Shown here piece after piece: positions 1 to 12,000 of a DNA stretch of 64,000 nt. Below the pieces are notes generated by a model that worked only from the letters and a program-made list of their open reading frames with translations, did not search any database and had not been told where the DNA came from. This stretch comes from Stropharia rugosoannulata (lineage: Eukaryota > Basidiomycota > Agaricomycetes > Agaricales > Strophariaceae). The stretch covers positions 1,736,001-1,800,000 of the forward strand of contig JANCIK010000002.1 in the NCBI GenBank assembly GCA_028532985.1, given 5' to 3'. The number at the start of each line of letters is the position of its first letter. Positions within the stretch are counted from its first letter, which is position 1. The position numbers were made by a program, and so were the translations under genes.

Positions 1-590
1 GACGTTTCGAGTCAGGGAAACATTAATTCAAGCGAGATTATACCAAGCTCCCAACCTCATGAGATGGAATTCATATCATCTAATGGTAATACCCTGAGAG
101 AGCATTTTTGGCGCCCCTCCGGAAATGAGTACGTAGCCCCGTTTTCCATGATCTCAAACTGCATGACCTTATTGGAAACTGGTTCAGAGATGACTCGAAA
201 TCTAAAGAAACTATGAAGTCTATTACTCAAGGCAACCTTGCTCATGATGTTATCGCCAAAGCAGTTTCTATCTACGTTCCTGGCGACGAATTGCTTACCG
301 AATCAGAAACAGAGGATGAGCACTCAAACAATATACACACTTTGCGCATGCATGTAGACCATCCAACAGAAGGTATTTCTGATGAAATATCACCCATATT
401 TCAGCGCAGAGGTGCCAGTCATAGACCCGAAAGGTCGCCTGTCGTTACTGTGCCTGTTGAACTCCCTCAATCGTCCAGTAATTCTGATTCACTTGGATCC
501 TTGCCACTTGTCTTGAAAGAATTTCAAGATATGTTTGACGATAGCGAAGACAGCTTCCCCCCCGATTTTCCAATGTCATTAAGATCGTGA
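1..590 (+). CDS. 3' end of an unrecognised protein gene (partial)
   Basis: The window opens inside a reading frame. Frame 1 is open from base 1 to 216, and frame 3 is open from 129 to the TGA at 588-590. A possible 44-nt intron at 86-129 (GTAATA...GAG) would join the two frames and give a C-terminus of about 180 residues. The end is acidic and Ser/Pro-rich, with a run ESETEDEHS and a final DMFDDSEDSFPPDF. I recognise no domain. It may be only the tail of a larger gene that lies to the left, or a non-coding remnant; codon use is unremarkable. Confidence 0.35.
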
Positions 591-1603
591 ACAGTTGGTG
601 AACAGTAACAAATCTGTTGCAAACTGCACAACTCCGGGGCCTAATGACCATCACGATATACAGTGTACTTTGCAAGCCATATCAATAACTATAACCGCAA
701 TTCTGTACTCAAAATACGTACGAACTAATCAGACTTCCGAATGGGAGTACTACTCAAGTATGTACTAATAATTGATAATAAGGGCCCTCAAACCTGTTAC
801 CTTCAACCTTGCTCAAACAGTTCTGACTATACTTGTTCAAAAATCTGTAAATCATTTAAACAGTCTTGCTGCTCTATACGTAGGTGGATAGGCAGTCACT
901 AGGTCTACGTCGTTGCTAGGTTGAGTTGACGTCCAAGAAGTAGACTTCGCCGCAACTTCGACGATCTTGAACCTGTCATGAACGTGGTGTGACAGCATAA
1001 TACTGTATGTAATCGGGAACTCGGTCAGGTAAAAATTTCTCTATATCCCCGCAAGCACTTGTTTACATGCTTTGAAACTTTGTCAGGAGGTTGGAATACA
1101 AATTCAATAATATATAAAAGCTAGTATGCATGAGGGAATCAAGAAAATTGAAAAGTGTAAAAGCGGCGAAAGTGGCTCATTATCGCGTACTCGGTCAGTC
1201 CAATTTTGGCTTACTTATGTGCAAAAAATCATCACATTATCACATGTTACAGCAAGTTGACTTTACTTCTAATTATAGTCAGCCGAATTCCAGGAATCTC
1301 AAAGGAAATCTCACATTTTTTAAGACTTTTTGACTTTTTACACATGAAAAATAGGCATTCTAGCCTGGGAAACTCTCTGAATCATGGGAATCATGTACAT
1401 AGAATGGTGTGACCGTGTACTTGATTACATACAGTATAGGTGTATCATGATCACGTGGATGGACGTAACGCGAATTACTATTTTTGGAATCCAGAAGTCT
1501 GGCTGAATCCGAGATGGCACAAGTATCGTAAATCGTTATCTTTACTCCTATTCTCAAGACTTCATTCATTCTGAACTTTCAGGCTTCTATTATACACATT
1601 ACA
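591..1603. other. Intergenic, AT-rich, no supported gene
   Basis: This kilobase has only short overlapping frames under 70 codons on both strands, and none reads like a protein. A TATATAAAAG string lies at 1111-1120, but it is nearly 500 bases before the next start codon. I see nothing else that I can support. Confidence 0.5.
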
Positions 1604-3021
1604 ATGCCTGGACGCCTTCAAAACAAGGCAAGTTATCCATCTTCTCTGTATATAAATTATTCATTTATATGAATTCATCATCTGGCAGGTTGCCCTAATC
1701 ACTGGTGCGGGGTCGTTAGTAGCAGGATACTGTTGCACAGATGAGATCTTGATAGGCTGATCATTACGATCTCTATAGAGGTATCGGTCTGGAGTCCTCC
1801 ATATTGTTTGCTCAAGAAGGAGCAAATGTTCTACTCGTCGACGTCAATATCACCAATGCAGAAAAAGGTTCTGCTCTAATCTCAGAACGTTTCCCGAATG
1901 TGAAAGCACTTGCCGTAAAGGCTGATGTTGGGAAAGAATCTGATGTGAAAGCTGCTGTCGACTTAGCAGTGAAAGAATTTGGCCGCCTTGATGTCATGGT
2001 AAATGTGCTCAATTAAAAGGATGTGCAACCTGGCTACTGACTCGGACATGATTACATTTGTCTAGTTTAATAACGCTGGTCAGCTTTCTCAGCATTCATT
2101 TATTAGTCTCTTTAATCTGACGAGTGATACGGCTGATAGGCATAATGCACCCAGAAGACGACAACGCTCTAAATACCGAAGAGCGGATTTGGGATTTAAC
2201 CATGCAAATCAATCTCAAAGGCGTCTGGTGGGGCTGCAAATATGCTATCACTGCAATGCGCCAGAATCCGACAGACGAAGCTAAAGGGCTCCATGTCGGA
2301 GGAAGCATAATTAATACTGCGAGCTTTGTTGCGCTTATGGGTGCTGCAACTCCACAACTGGCATGTACGAATATTATTCAATTGCTCAGACGAACTGTTT
2401 TGGTGATCATATTTCCGTCCAGATACCGCGTCTAAGGTGGGAAACAATTTCAGCCCTCTGTCTAGTAAAATTAAATTCATTAGGGTGGCGTCCTTGCAAT
2501 GACACGAGAACTAGCTATGGTACATGCTCGCGAAGGTATTCGTATCAACTCCCTTTGCCCGTAAGTTGTAAAAGCCGCCGCGGAACTTGTACTTTGCTGA
2601 CGCTCCACCATCAGTGGTCCTCTGAAGACACGTACGGACCTCACTACTTCGATAGAATATATAACTGATGTTATTCTAGCGCTTCTGATGGATTTCCTCA
2701 ATACTGAGGAGAAGCGCGAACGCCGAATGGTACACCTTCCAATGGGCCGTTTCGGAGAAGCTGTTGAGCTTGCTAGGGCAGCCTTGTTTTGTACGTCTTA
2801 TTTCAGAAAAGTGGTCATTCGAGTCCTGCTGATCTATCCATCAGTGGCCAGCGATGAAAGCAGCTATGTCACTGTGAATGTTTTCGCCGTTTTCATTCTG
2901 GTATCATTACTGACCACTATAAATCAAGGGTACTGACTTCACCGTCGACGGGGGCCTCTCCTCTGCGTATGTTACTCCAATTGGACAACCTGCTCTTCAA
3001 CCTCCCGCTAGTCTGATTTGA
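1604..3021 (+). CDS. Short-chain dehydrogenase/reductase (classical SDR), 11 exons
   Basis: An NAD(P)-dependent oxidoreductase of the classical SDR family, 282 residues; its substrate cannot be read from sequence. The joined protein shows the nucleotide motif TGAGSGIG near residue 17, NNAG, the catalytic Ser in NTASF, YTASK (Tyr and Lys of the active site), a PG after the sixth strand, and the ending TDFTVDGGLSSAY. My exons are 1604-1627, 1689-1714, 1779-1998, 2066-2078, 2140-2364, 2423-2436, 2484-2560, 2615-2631, 2680-2790, 2845-2873 and 2929-3021, a sum of 849 nt that stays in frame. The exons of 13, 14 and 17 nt carry conserved motifs, so they are needed. Intron 1 has a GC donor. The gene is tail to tail with the Mpo1-like gene, 170 bases away. 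Confidence 0.85.
1628..1688 (+). other. GC-AG intron in the SDR gene
   Basis: The first exon ends in AAG and is followed by GCAAGTT; the acceptor is TGGCAG. Splicing here joins LQNK to VALITGAG, the expected start of an SDR Rossmann fold. The nearest GT donor, four bases on, breaks the frame. The donor otherwise fits the usual GC-type consensus AG|GCAAGT. Confidence 0.75.
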
Positions 3022-3191
3022 TGATGAATATACCTGAATACGGTGCAGAATTACTGTGGAAAAAACACGATAAAATTGATATGATGTACCACTACTACAA
3101 CGTGAATCAAATGAAAAGAAAGATCCTACTTTACATGATCTGACCGTTAGACTGGCAATCAGAAGAGGTGGACGCGATAGCTTGAAGGGTA

Positions 3192-4017
3192 TTATGAAGC
3201 CTTCCTCTTTTTGTCGCCTTCCGCCTTACGAATCCGGGTAATCTCCATACCGACAGCATTGTTAATGCGCTTCTGCATCGCAGGGCGATACCCAAGACTA
3301 AAAAGAATTTCCAGATGGACAAAGAAAGGCGCAAGAACAACGGCTGAAAAAATGAGGTTAGCTAATACATCTACCTCAAAAAAGCTTCACATACCTCCTA
3401 TGAGATTATCGAGCAAGGCAGGTGCCCTACCTTCTGCAAATCCGTGCCCAATGAACTGAGCAATCCAAGAAAGGGCATGTACTACACCGGCCTGGTAGAG
3501 GTATCCCGGACGTTGCGAAAAGGATGTTGCACTCAATACCGAAAGTACCATTTGGGGTGTATAAAGCAGCTACGACAGTATCATCTAGTTAGATCAGCTA
3601 GCCGTAAATGTATCTTTTTCAACGTACAGCAGCAACGGGCTCCAGAATAAAATAATATCCCAGATACGCTACACCCATGGCAGTTGCCCAGTTTATTCCA
3701 AATGCCAGATAGTCGTTGAAAGCGTAATAGTAGCTTGGAAATGATGCCGGTAAAGACAAGGGTGCAACGAAAGCCTGAAAAGACCTAGGCGACCAATGGG
3801 CAACAGCTGGTTAGCCCGGTCATAAACAAAAGGGCTTTGCCGTACCAGAGAATCATGGGTACGCATATCACATGAATGAGGACATTGATGCTGTTAGAGT
3901 GGTACGCGCCATAGAATGCCAGCTGAGATTATGGAGATTATGGGTCAGTACATGCAGAAGGACGCATGAAAGCGCATTTACTTGTTTATCGACGTTGAAA
4001 ACATCGGAGAAGGCCAT
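3192..4017 (-). CDS. Mpo1-like DUF962 membrane protein
   Basis: A homologue of yeast Mpo1 (YGL010w), an ER dioxygenase that carries out alpha-oxidation of 2-hydroxy fatty acids made from phytosphingosine; the function here is inferred from family. The start MAFSDVFNVDKQ is followed by four introns, then the family core: AFYGAYHSNSINVLIH (the His-rich N-terminal motif), several hydrophobic spans, WIAQFIGHGFAEGRAPAL (second His motif) and a hydrophobic FFVHLEILFSLGYRP before a Lys-rich tail KAEGDKKRKAS. Splicing at GCCTAG, not the later TTTCAG, keeps the frame of LWSFQAFVAP. The gene is divergent from SEC22 across about 280 bases, another ER membrane protein. Confidence 0.8.
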
Positions 4018-4214
4018 GGTGATGGCTATCTGGAAAGAGTCGGGAAATCAGAGTGTCTTGTTCAACATAATTATATACGCCGGGATGTATGTCACAAGGT
4101 GTGAGAGTGTTCAGAAGGAAGGCGATCGCAGCTATTTAGGTGATTTCAGTTTTACATCATTAGTCTGTTGCGGCAACCACCAGCCGCCCGGGCCATCTTC
4201 CCATGGCTGTCATC

Positions 4215-4220
4215 CACGTG
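4215..4220. promoter_or_regulatory. CACGTG E-box in the Mpo1-like/SEC22 divergent promoter
   Basis: A palindromic CACGTG sits inside the 279-base spacer between the two divergent start codons, 77 bases before the SEC22 ATG. Such sites bind bHLH factors in fungi; use here is inference. Confidence 0.35.
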
Positions 4221-4296
4221 CACTGGGCTCCAGTTCCAGAGCTACCGTGGCCTGCACAACTCTTACGGCGGGTTTACCTTTCTTCCTTACTACTTT

Positions 4297-5175
4297 ATGG
4301 TTCGTTCTACTATCATTGCAAGAGCCTCGGATGCTCTGCCCTTGGCGGCGAGCGTAGACGACGAACAGGTTTGACTCTTGTTTTAGCTTGACTATCACGC
4401 GCTCACTTGCGCGACGTGTCATTCATCTCAGACAGAACAAACTCTCCAGGAACACAAACAACAATCTAAGCTCATCTTCCGACGCATAACCCCAAATGCT
4501 GAGCCCAGGTGCTCAATAGAAAGCGGACCATACACTCTACAGTATGTGAACTTCCCCCCGCTATTTTCAACGGGTTTCTCATGAAGACTTATGCAGCTAT
4601 CTCATTGCCGATAATGTCGTATTTCTTACCATAGCAGACAAATCATACCCTCGGAAGCTGGCTTTCTCGTACCTTGAAGAGCTATCAAAAGAATTCTCTA
4701 ATACGTACGGTTCCAAGGTTGAGACGGTTCGGAAGCCATACGCATTTGTCGGATTCGGTACGTCATGCGTTCGCTGATAAGGAGAAAACCGTCATTTAAA
4801 ATACGCAGATACATTTATGTCCAAAACGGCGCGACTATATCGCGATACAAGGACGGCCAGCGCTGCATCGTCCAACCTTGACAAACTGAATGACGACCTG
4901 CAAGATGTTACCAGAATAATGACGAAAAATATGGAAGAACTACTTTGGAGAGGTGACTCACTTGACAGTAAGTACAGTTGTTATTGCTCAAATTACTTTG
5001 GTAAACCTCAAATCTTCCAGGAATGTCCCATCTATCTACGTCCTTGGTTTCCGAATCGGAGAAGTACAGAAAAGCAGCGCGAAACATCAACTACCAAGCC
5101 ATGCTTCGCAAATACGCCCCGCTAGGAGCTGTATCTCTTATGTTTATCATTATTCTGTATTGGAGATTCTTTTAG
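4297..5175 (+). CDS. SEC22: SEC22-like longin R-SNARE (ER-Golgi transport)
   Basis: The vesicle R-SNARE of ER-Golgi traffic. The protein starts MVRSTIIARASDALPLAASV, a longin domain, and continues through ADNVVFLTIADKSYPRKLAF and FLEELSKEF-like helix to a SNARE motif with NLDKLNDDLQDVTRIM, the zero-layer Arg in LWRGDSLD, and a C-terminal membrane anchor from about LGAVSLMFIIILYW, as in yeast Sec22. Introns follow codons at 4368, in the GTATGT donor before YLIADN, in VGFD, and in SLDR; the last exon ends at TAG 5173-5175. The length matches the family (about 215 residues). No odd residues in the heptads were seen. Confidence 0.9.
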
Positions 5176-5646
5176 CCTGCTGTGGTGTCTTGTTCCCCGT
5201 TCTGTAGTTTTACTCGCTTTCCTGTGTGGTGCTAGTTATACTGCATTTTTCACGACGCGGATCCCCTTTTTTGCAACCCGATTACGAGCAGTGAGTTCGA
5301 AGTCTAGACTCTGACTGAAAAATCAACTTTGACAATGCCTCAAGAGCCATCGGCATCTCGTGCGTATTTTGTTGAAGCAGCCTGTAATCTTATCTAAGCG
5401 AGCAAATAGTATATATATCTATAATGCCCACATACAAGTGGTGACGCGGTGACGGGTATCCAGTAAGTAAGCCCTTGTCCAATCCCCATCTGCCACTACG
5501 TACTTTCTGATTACGCGATTGAAGAGCTTCCCTGGCTAAAGCATAGAACCATTTGGCCGAGGATCTTAAGCAGAACAGGCTAAATACTTATCGTGATCAT
5601 CTAGGATTGGTCCCTCTCTCTCACATAGTCAACTGTATAGCACAGT
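5176..5646. other. Intergenic between SEC22 and the next gene
   Basis: No reading frame of note. A run GTATATATATCTATAA around 5408-5424 could serve as a TATA region for the gene that starts at 5647, but its distance (over 220 bases) makes this weak. Confidence 0.4.
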
Positions 5647-8186
5647 ATGCAGGTCAATAGGACCTTATCGCCTTTCAGACCTACTTCGCCCTACTCATCA
5701 CCTGAAGCTCAGTACCCTTTGCATCCGTCTTTACCAACAGGTCCAGCGAAAGTGGGTCCGGGCTCCATCACATATACGACAACGACAGGCCCAGATGGAC
5801 GGATTATTTACGAGCCGTACAAGTAAATCTTTCCTCGAATCTGACATACGATGGTGTATTGACTGACTTCTTTGTAGAGCTGTTGCCGCCAGGTATGTCT
5901 GGTGGAGAAAAGGAAGTTACAGGTGATGAATACTCATCGATGATCGATCTAGTTATCAAACTCCTAACGGCGTAGTGAGCGGTATTCAGTGGATAAAGGT
6001 CGATGCGGCTTTTTCACCAGCACACGGTCAACAACCTTATATTCCTGCAGTGAGTCTGATCGTAATACCTTTTTATAATGACTACATTGCTTGACAGACT
6101 GCTGCTAGCTGGAGTCCGGATGCGTACTCACCAGATAACGATTGGTATGTGACTCCATCTCTCTATTGCACACTCTCCCTGACCCTCTTTATTTAGGCCA
6201 CGCAGTGAAGATAGTTGGCAGAAACGAGAAATGAAAGCTGAAAAACTCCGGAAACGTGAATTAGAATCATCTTCATACAGAGACCCGGACTATGAGCTAA
6301 GAATGGCTCGTGAGCGCGACGCTCAGTCGACTACGGGTCGCGATCGCCGCAAGAGCTTTAGTGGTTCTCAGGGTGCCCCGGTAGCCTTCCCCACGTTGAC
6401 TGGTAGCACGTATCCTACACATCCGACTCAGGTGGGTGGTTACCCGCCCAACCCATACGGCGCTTATGCACTACCTCCTGGCCCTGCTTATCCCTCTGTT
6501 ACCGATAGCCATGGTCGAAGTCGAAGCGCGAGTGGGGTCGGTTATGGCGAGTTAACTGAACAATTCGGTAATATGGGTGTAGAATATCAGAAGGATTACG
6601 AGCGCGACAGGAAAACCAGCAGCACCAAACGATCACATAAATACAACAGTGAAAGCTACGAAAGAAAGCGCACTGTAAGCGGAAATTACCCCGATCGAAA
6701 TGTTTATCATCCCGCATCTTCTGCATACCCTATGGCTCCCGAACCATTCCTCAATGCGCAGGCACAATACGCAGCTTCATCGTACGTTACAAAATCTCCA
6801 AATATGCGCCCTGGTGAGCTTCCTTATGGGAGCTCGGGAGTGTCCGGTTACCCAACTTCAAGTAGCCCATCACCTGTTCATGATTCATCTCCTTTGGGCA
6901 ATGGTGTGAATATAGGCCGTTCAACATCACCGTTTGGCAATCCTTCTATGCAGATGTACCCTCGTGGTCATATTCTGGAAGGACAACCTATCGGAGTTAG
7001 CATGACTGGTTCTTCACGGTCGCGAGGCCCTTCGAGAGCCCCGTCGCCCAATCTATCATGTACGTGTTTTCTCGAATTCTACAAAGACTCGTCTCACTCA
7101 CATCAATCTGTTCAATAGACCCAGACCTTTCACGATTTGGTAAATCACCTCGTATCCCTTCCGCCACTATTCACGGGGAGCCCCAGCAGCTTCCTGCCCC
7201 AGAAGCATTTTCACGGCCCATTAATGGCTCAAATGCATTTATTCCATTCGAAATGATGAAGATTACTGACATGGAAGACTTCTACGACAGGAAAATGCCA
7301 AAAATGCCGACTATATTAACATCTCATGATATCTATCCAGACGAGTGGCTGCGATGCATGCAGGTAAGCATAACTGATAAATACACAATCCTGAGAATCG
7401 AGCTATTTTTTACAGGATCTAGGTCGTTCATGGACTGGACAGTTACCTGTTCCAAGTTTCGGAACAGAGGGCCAGCCAAGGCGCTCGACTTTAGCCGCGG
7501 ATCTCATTGACCTTTGGAATACCTCCTTCTTTTTCCACCGTGGCGTAGAGCTAATGCTCTACAAAGGAAGAGAAAGGCGCACTGGACCACAGGCGGGCTA
7601 TATTGATAACAGACTGGTTCTGGACGACTCCGACTCCGACTCTGACGATACATCTGACAGTTCTAATACATCAGATTCTGAGGGGGATTTCACCCATGTC
7701 ATGGGGCCATATGGAAGACAAGGCGAGATGGCAGACGTTCAGCATGCAAGGCGTCGCCGGCGTGAAGAGAAGAAGGAAACCCGCAGGCGTCGCAGGGCGA
7801 GAAGGAAGACGAAGGCTAGAGAGAAAGCCTACACCGTATATCTGGGTTGTATACCGAGGAGCCCGCCAGTGCCTGGATATGCAAACAGTACTGCAGTAAT
7901 ACCTGGTGGATATGGAGCAGCAAGTAGTACTACAGTAATGTCCGGCGGATATGGAGCAGCAACTAGCACTCCGGTAATGCCTGGTGGATATGGAGCAGCA
8001 ACTAGCACTCCAGTAATGCCCGGTGGATATGGAATAGCTTCTAGCATGTCGGGGTATAATCCGTCTGGAACACAGGGTCATACATCCTTGTATTCCACTC
8101 CTCATTCCTCGTCCTCTTCATACGGACTGCCGCCGATGGGAATACCCAAGACAAGGAGTTTGACGGGCTATGGCGGTAATTACTGA
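5647..8186 (+). CDS. Unrecognised basidiomycete protein with low-complexity N-terminus and Gly/Tyr repeats
   Basis: I do not recognise this gene. The model starts at MQVNRTLSPFRPTSP and joins seven exons with ordinary GT-AG introns, about 710 residues. The N-terminal two-thirds is Ser/Pro/Tyr-rich and disordered, with a basic-acidic patch (DPDYELRMARERD). A compact, probably folded segment follows between about 7120 and 7620, with FIPFEMMKITDMEDFYD, PDEWLRCMQDLGRSW and LIDLWNTSFFFHRGVELMLYKG. After it come an Asp/Ser run, an Arg/Lys-rich stretch (RRRRREEKKETRRRRRARR, possible nuclear signal) and 15-residue repeats with core GGYGAATSTPVMP. It ends in a Ser/Tyr/Gly tail. No enzyme motif is visible. 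Confidence 0.75.
7893..8040 (+). repeat. 45-bp coding minisatellite, about three and a half units
   Basis: Near-identical 45-base units (core GGTGGATATGGAGCAGCAAC) follow one another inside the reading frame and encode 15-residue repeats ending in GGYGAA(S/T)ST(P/T)VM. The two central units differ by only a few bases, so the array is young or homogenised. Confidence 0.85.
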
Positions 8187-9068
8187 TTGCCAACTGGATT
8201 GAAAACGATATCTCATGATTCCTTTGTCGAATCTAATCGAAGAAGTTCTGAGTAAATCACAGCGGCTTCCTTCAAGTTTTCTTAGCCTTTCGTACGTTGT
8301 CGGATTTTATCTCACGCATACACTTTGTGTCACGAACTTTTAACTACATAATGTACATGTGGCCCGCTACTTTGTTCTACTTGGTAATCTGGATTTGATC
8401 TGGATATTACTTGGCCCTATACTATGAGTGACTCTTTTGTACTTCAAATTCAGGCCCTACTAGTACTTGACCTACATAGTACATACAATATTGTTGGCTA
8501 ATATACATATTGGTTGTATAAATTCGTCACTCTATGAAATAATTGTGACCGTTAAAATTGAGTACGAGGACAGACCGCACAAAGAACGGCCTTCTCTCGT
8601 TGTGAGTGGGATGCTTGAAGTGGGATAAAGACTCCCGAACGGACGCCGCTCGGCCCGCCCGCCTGGCATTTCAGTCTATTTAGGGTCTACTCAAGGTCTA
8701 CTTATTTGAATCAGCTGTGTGTCCAGTCCAAGTCCAGTCCAGCATGGACTCGCACAGGTTCAAGATCAACCAGCAGCTCGTTCCGGTTACGTCGTATGTA
8801 GTAAGTGTATATTGCGACTTTCATTCACGATGGTCTAACAGTGCTCATACCAAATTCTGGTGACTGCAAAAGCTACCATGCATTATAATATGTCTTATCG
8901 CATAGTTCCCATCGGTTCTGGTTGGGTTCTGGTCTTCTTTTCCCTGTTTCCCATGATGCTCCTCCTGCCGGTACCGCAAAGATAAAGAGAACACCCTGAC
9001 AAAATGATGCGAGAGAAAGGGGGCGCTTGGGCGTCCTTACACTCGTTCTCAAGGGTCTGCCCATCGAA
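8187..9068. other. Intergenic and promoter of nitrite reductase
   Basis: No convincing gene. An ATG at 8744 opens a frame of about 40 codons that does not join the nitrite reductase without invented splicing; it could be an upstream ORF. Minus-strand frames at 8873-9130 look random. Two GATA motifs lie in the last 180 bases. Confidence 0.5.
8894..8985. promoter_or_regulatory. Pair of GATA-factor motifs before nitrite reductase
   Basis: CTTATC at 8894-8899 (GATAAG on the other strand) and AGATAA at 8980-8985 match the HGATAR core bound by AreA/Nit2 nitrogen regulators. They lie 170 and 84 bases before the start codon. GATA cores are common by chance, so this is suggestive only. Confidence 0.4.
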
Positions 9069-12000
9069 ATGACTGAAAACAATGTTGTCCACGCCCCAGG
9101 AAAGTCTATTGTGGTGGTTGGGCTAGGCATGGTAAGCTTAACCTCACATTACTTAACCCCTGTCTTTCTTATATAAAATCATACAGGCTGCTTTAGCTTT
9201 CCTGGAGAAGTTGTTTCGCTATGCGAAGGAGTTCAGCCTAGCTGATACATGGTCTGTTGTTGTCATTGGCGAAGAACCATATCTTGCCTATAATCGTGTT
9301 GGACTAGTGGGTCTTAATCCCTTTTTTTTATCGAGTTATTAGATTTCAGCCGATATGGGTAGACACAATACTTTGCCCACCGTTCCATGGATAATCTGCT
9401 TCTTCAGCCGTTGTCTTGGTACACATCTCAAGCCCCTGGACAATTGAGGCATATTATCAACGATACAGTTACCTCTATCGATACTGCAAACTGCATCGTG
9501 CGCACGAGAAATGTAAGTCCGCTAATTCATGCTCATGTCAATTGTCGGACAAATCAACGGTAATCGAAGGGACTTGAATTAGCCTATACTATCTGCATAT
9601 TTGCAACTGGATCGCGGGCCAGTATCCCACCTTACATCAAGGCATCAGAAGCACATGATATTTCCGGTGTGTTCTTCTACAGGAGCTTTGAGGACTTGTC
9701 CAGCATTGCGAAATATGCTCAGTCACAGTCAACCAGACGTGCCGCTGTTGTTGGTGGGGGTCTGCTTGGATTGGAAGCAGCGAAAGCTCTATGCGACTTG
9801 GGGATACTATATGTGGCAATAGTTGAACGCAATAAATGGGTATGATTATCGAATATTTCTTACTTATTGCTATTGCTTAATTTTGGTTAGATCTTAAGCC
9901 GTCAACTGGACGAGACAGGAGGTACCATGGTCCAAAAAAAGCTAGAAGAAATGAAAATCCATGTTCTTTTGAACGCACGAGTTCAGTCAATTGTTGTTGA
10001 TAAAAAGGGTGGATCATCCCATTTTCAGGGACTATTACTCGACGACAATGCAGAACATGCATTTGACATGGTAGTCTTTGCCATTGGTATAACTCCTCGC
10101 GACGAGCTTGCCAAAGCTTCTGGAATCGATACCGACCGTCGGGGTGGCATCGTTGTCCAACCCGATCTTCAAACTTCTGTAAACAATGTATTTGCCATTG
10201 GCGAATGTGCATCGTTCCAAGGGAAAACATATGGCTTCATTGCCCCATCCATTGAAATGGCTGACATTCTCGCATTCAATTTGATAAGGGGCCGTTCGGA
10301 CAAGTGCAGAACCTTCACCGTACCGGATACTAGCACAAGGCTCAAGCTAGCTGGCGTGAACGTTGCTTCTTTTGGGGACTTCTTTGCGGACACAAAGGAC
10401 CATGATAATACTAATGGCGGACAAGCGAAAGCTCTTTCGTATCACGATCCCTTCGGCGGCATCTACAAAAAATATTTATTCACTCATGATGGAAAGTACT
10501 TGCTTGGTGGAATGCTGGTTGGTAACATCGACGACTATACTAAGCTATCTTTCCTCGCAAGACAAAAGGTAAGTCGTTATAATTTTTCCGTCCGTACTTT
10601 CAAATATCTAGATTCTGCAGAAACCTTTGAACATACCTCCGGGTGAACTCATCATTGGCATTTTGCGCAAAGATGATGAATTTGACGGTGACGAAATGGA
10701 CGCTGAAATGCAAATATGCTCTTGCTACAACATCTCAAAACGGGCCATCATTGATACCATAGAAAAAGGCTGCAGATCTTTTGGCGAAGTCAAAGCATGT
10801 ACAAAACTTGGGACAGGCTGTGGCGGATGTGTTCCCCTTGCGACTTCTATCTTTAACTCAGAAATGAAGCGCATTGGACAGGCTGTCTCGAATTATATCT
10901 GCCCTCATTTCCAGAAAAGTCGTCAAGACCTTTTTATGATCGTGAAAATAAAGAAGTTGATTATATTCGAAGAAGTAATGCGAGAAGCAGGCCGGAATCC
11001 GAAGTCTCTTGGCTGTGAAATTTGCAAACCGGCGATCGCCAGTATCTTGTCAAGTCTGTACAATGAATTCATCATGGGTCAGACTCATCACCAGAATCAG
11101 GACACGAATGATAAATATCTGGCCAATATCCAGCGCAACGGTTCTTATTCTGTCATTCCACGTATACCAGCGGGAGAAATAGTAAGTAGCTTTAATTTGG
11201 TGAGAGCACCATATTGTTGAAAGCTAACGAAACCAAGACTCCTGCTAAACTGAAAGTCCTTGCGGTTGTGGCTGAAAAGTATTCCTTGTATACCAAAATA
11301 ACAGGAGGGTAGGGAGCCAAATTATTTCTTCCCCTTATGACTACTGATATACTTTATCTCATCAGGCAACGCATTGATCTATTCGGTGCCAAAAAGCACG
11401 AATTACCCAATATATGGGAAGAGCTAGGATCCGCCGGATTTGAAAGCGGCCACGCTTATGGGAAAGCTTTACGTACAGTGAAAAGCTGCGTTGGTACAAG
11501 TTGGTGCCGCTTTGGAGTCGGTGACTCTGTTGGACTTGCTATTGAGCTCGAAGAACGGTATAAGGGTATAAGAGCACCACATAAATTCAAAGGGGGAGTG
11601 AGCGGCTGTGTACGTGAATGCGCAGAAGCACAAGGAAAAGGTGGGCGACGCTATGACTATAAGTATGCGGAGGTACTCATATCTGACCTTTAGACTTCGG
11701 TGTTATTGCCACTAGCAAGGGATGGAACGTTTATGTCGGCGGAAATGGTGGTGCCAAACCTAGACATGCTGAGCTACTCGCTTCTGATGTTTCATCGGAA
11801 ATGGTAGGACAAATGATACACCCCTTGACCAGTTCCATTGTATTCCCACTAATTGTATAATTCAGGCCGTTAAGATCATAGATCGATTCCTTATGCTGTA
11901 TATTCAATCAGCAGATCGTTTACAGCGAACAGCTCGATGGATAGAATCATTAGCAGAAAGCGGAAGAGGTGGGCTGGATTACCTCAAAAGCGTCATCATA

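Noticed and set aside
2365..2483. One long intron instead of two around the SDR 14-nt exon
   Set aside because: It would delete part of the YTASK active-site motif; the 14-nt exon restores it in phase.
8744..8870. Alternative start exon for nitrite reductase
   Set aside because: The frame ends within about 40 codons and the known N-terminal Rossmann fold already follows the ATG at 9069 directly; it may be an upstream ORF.
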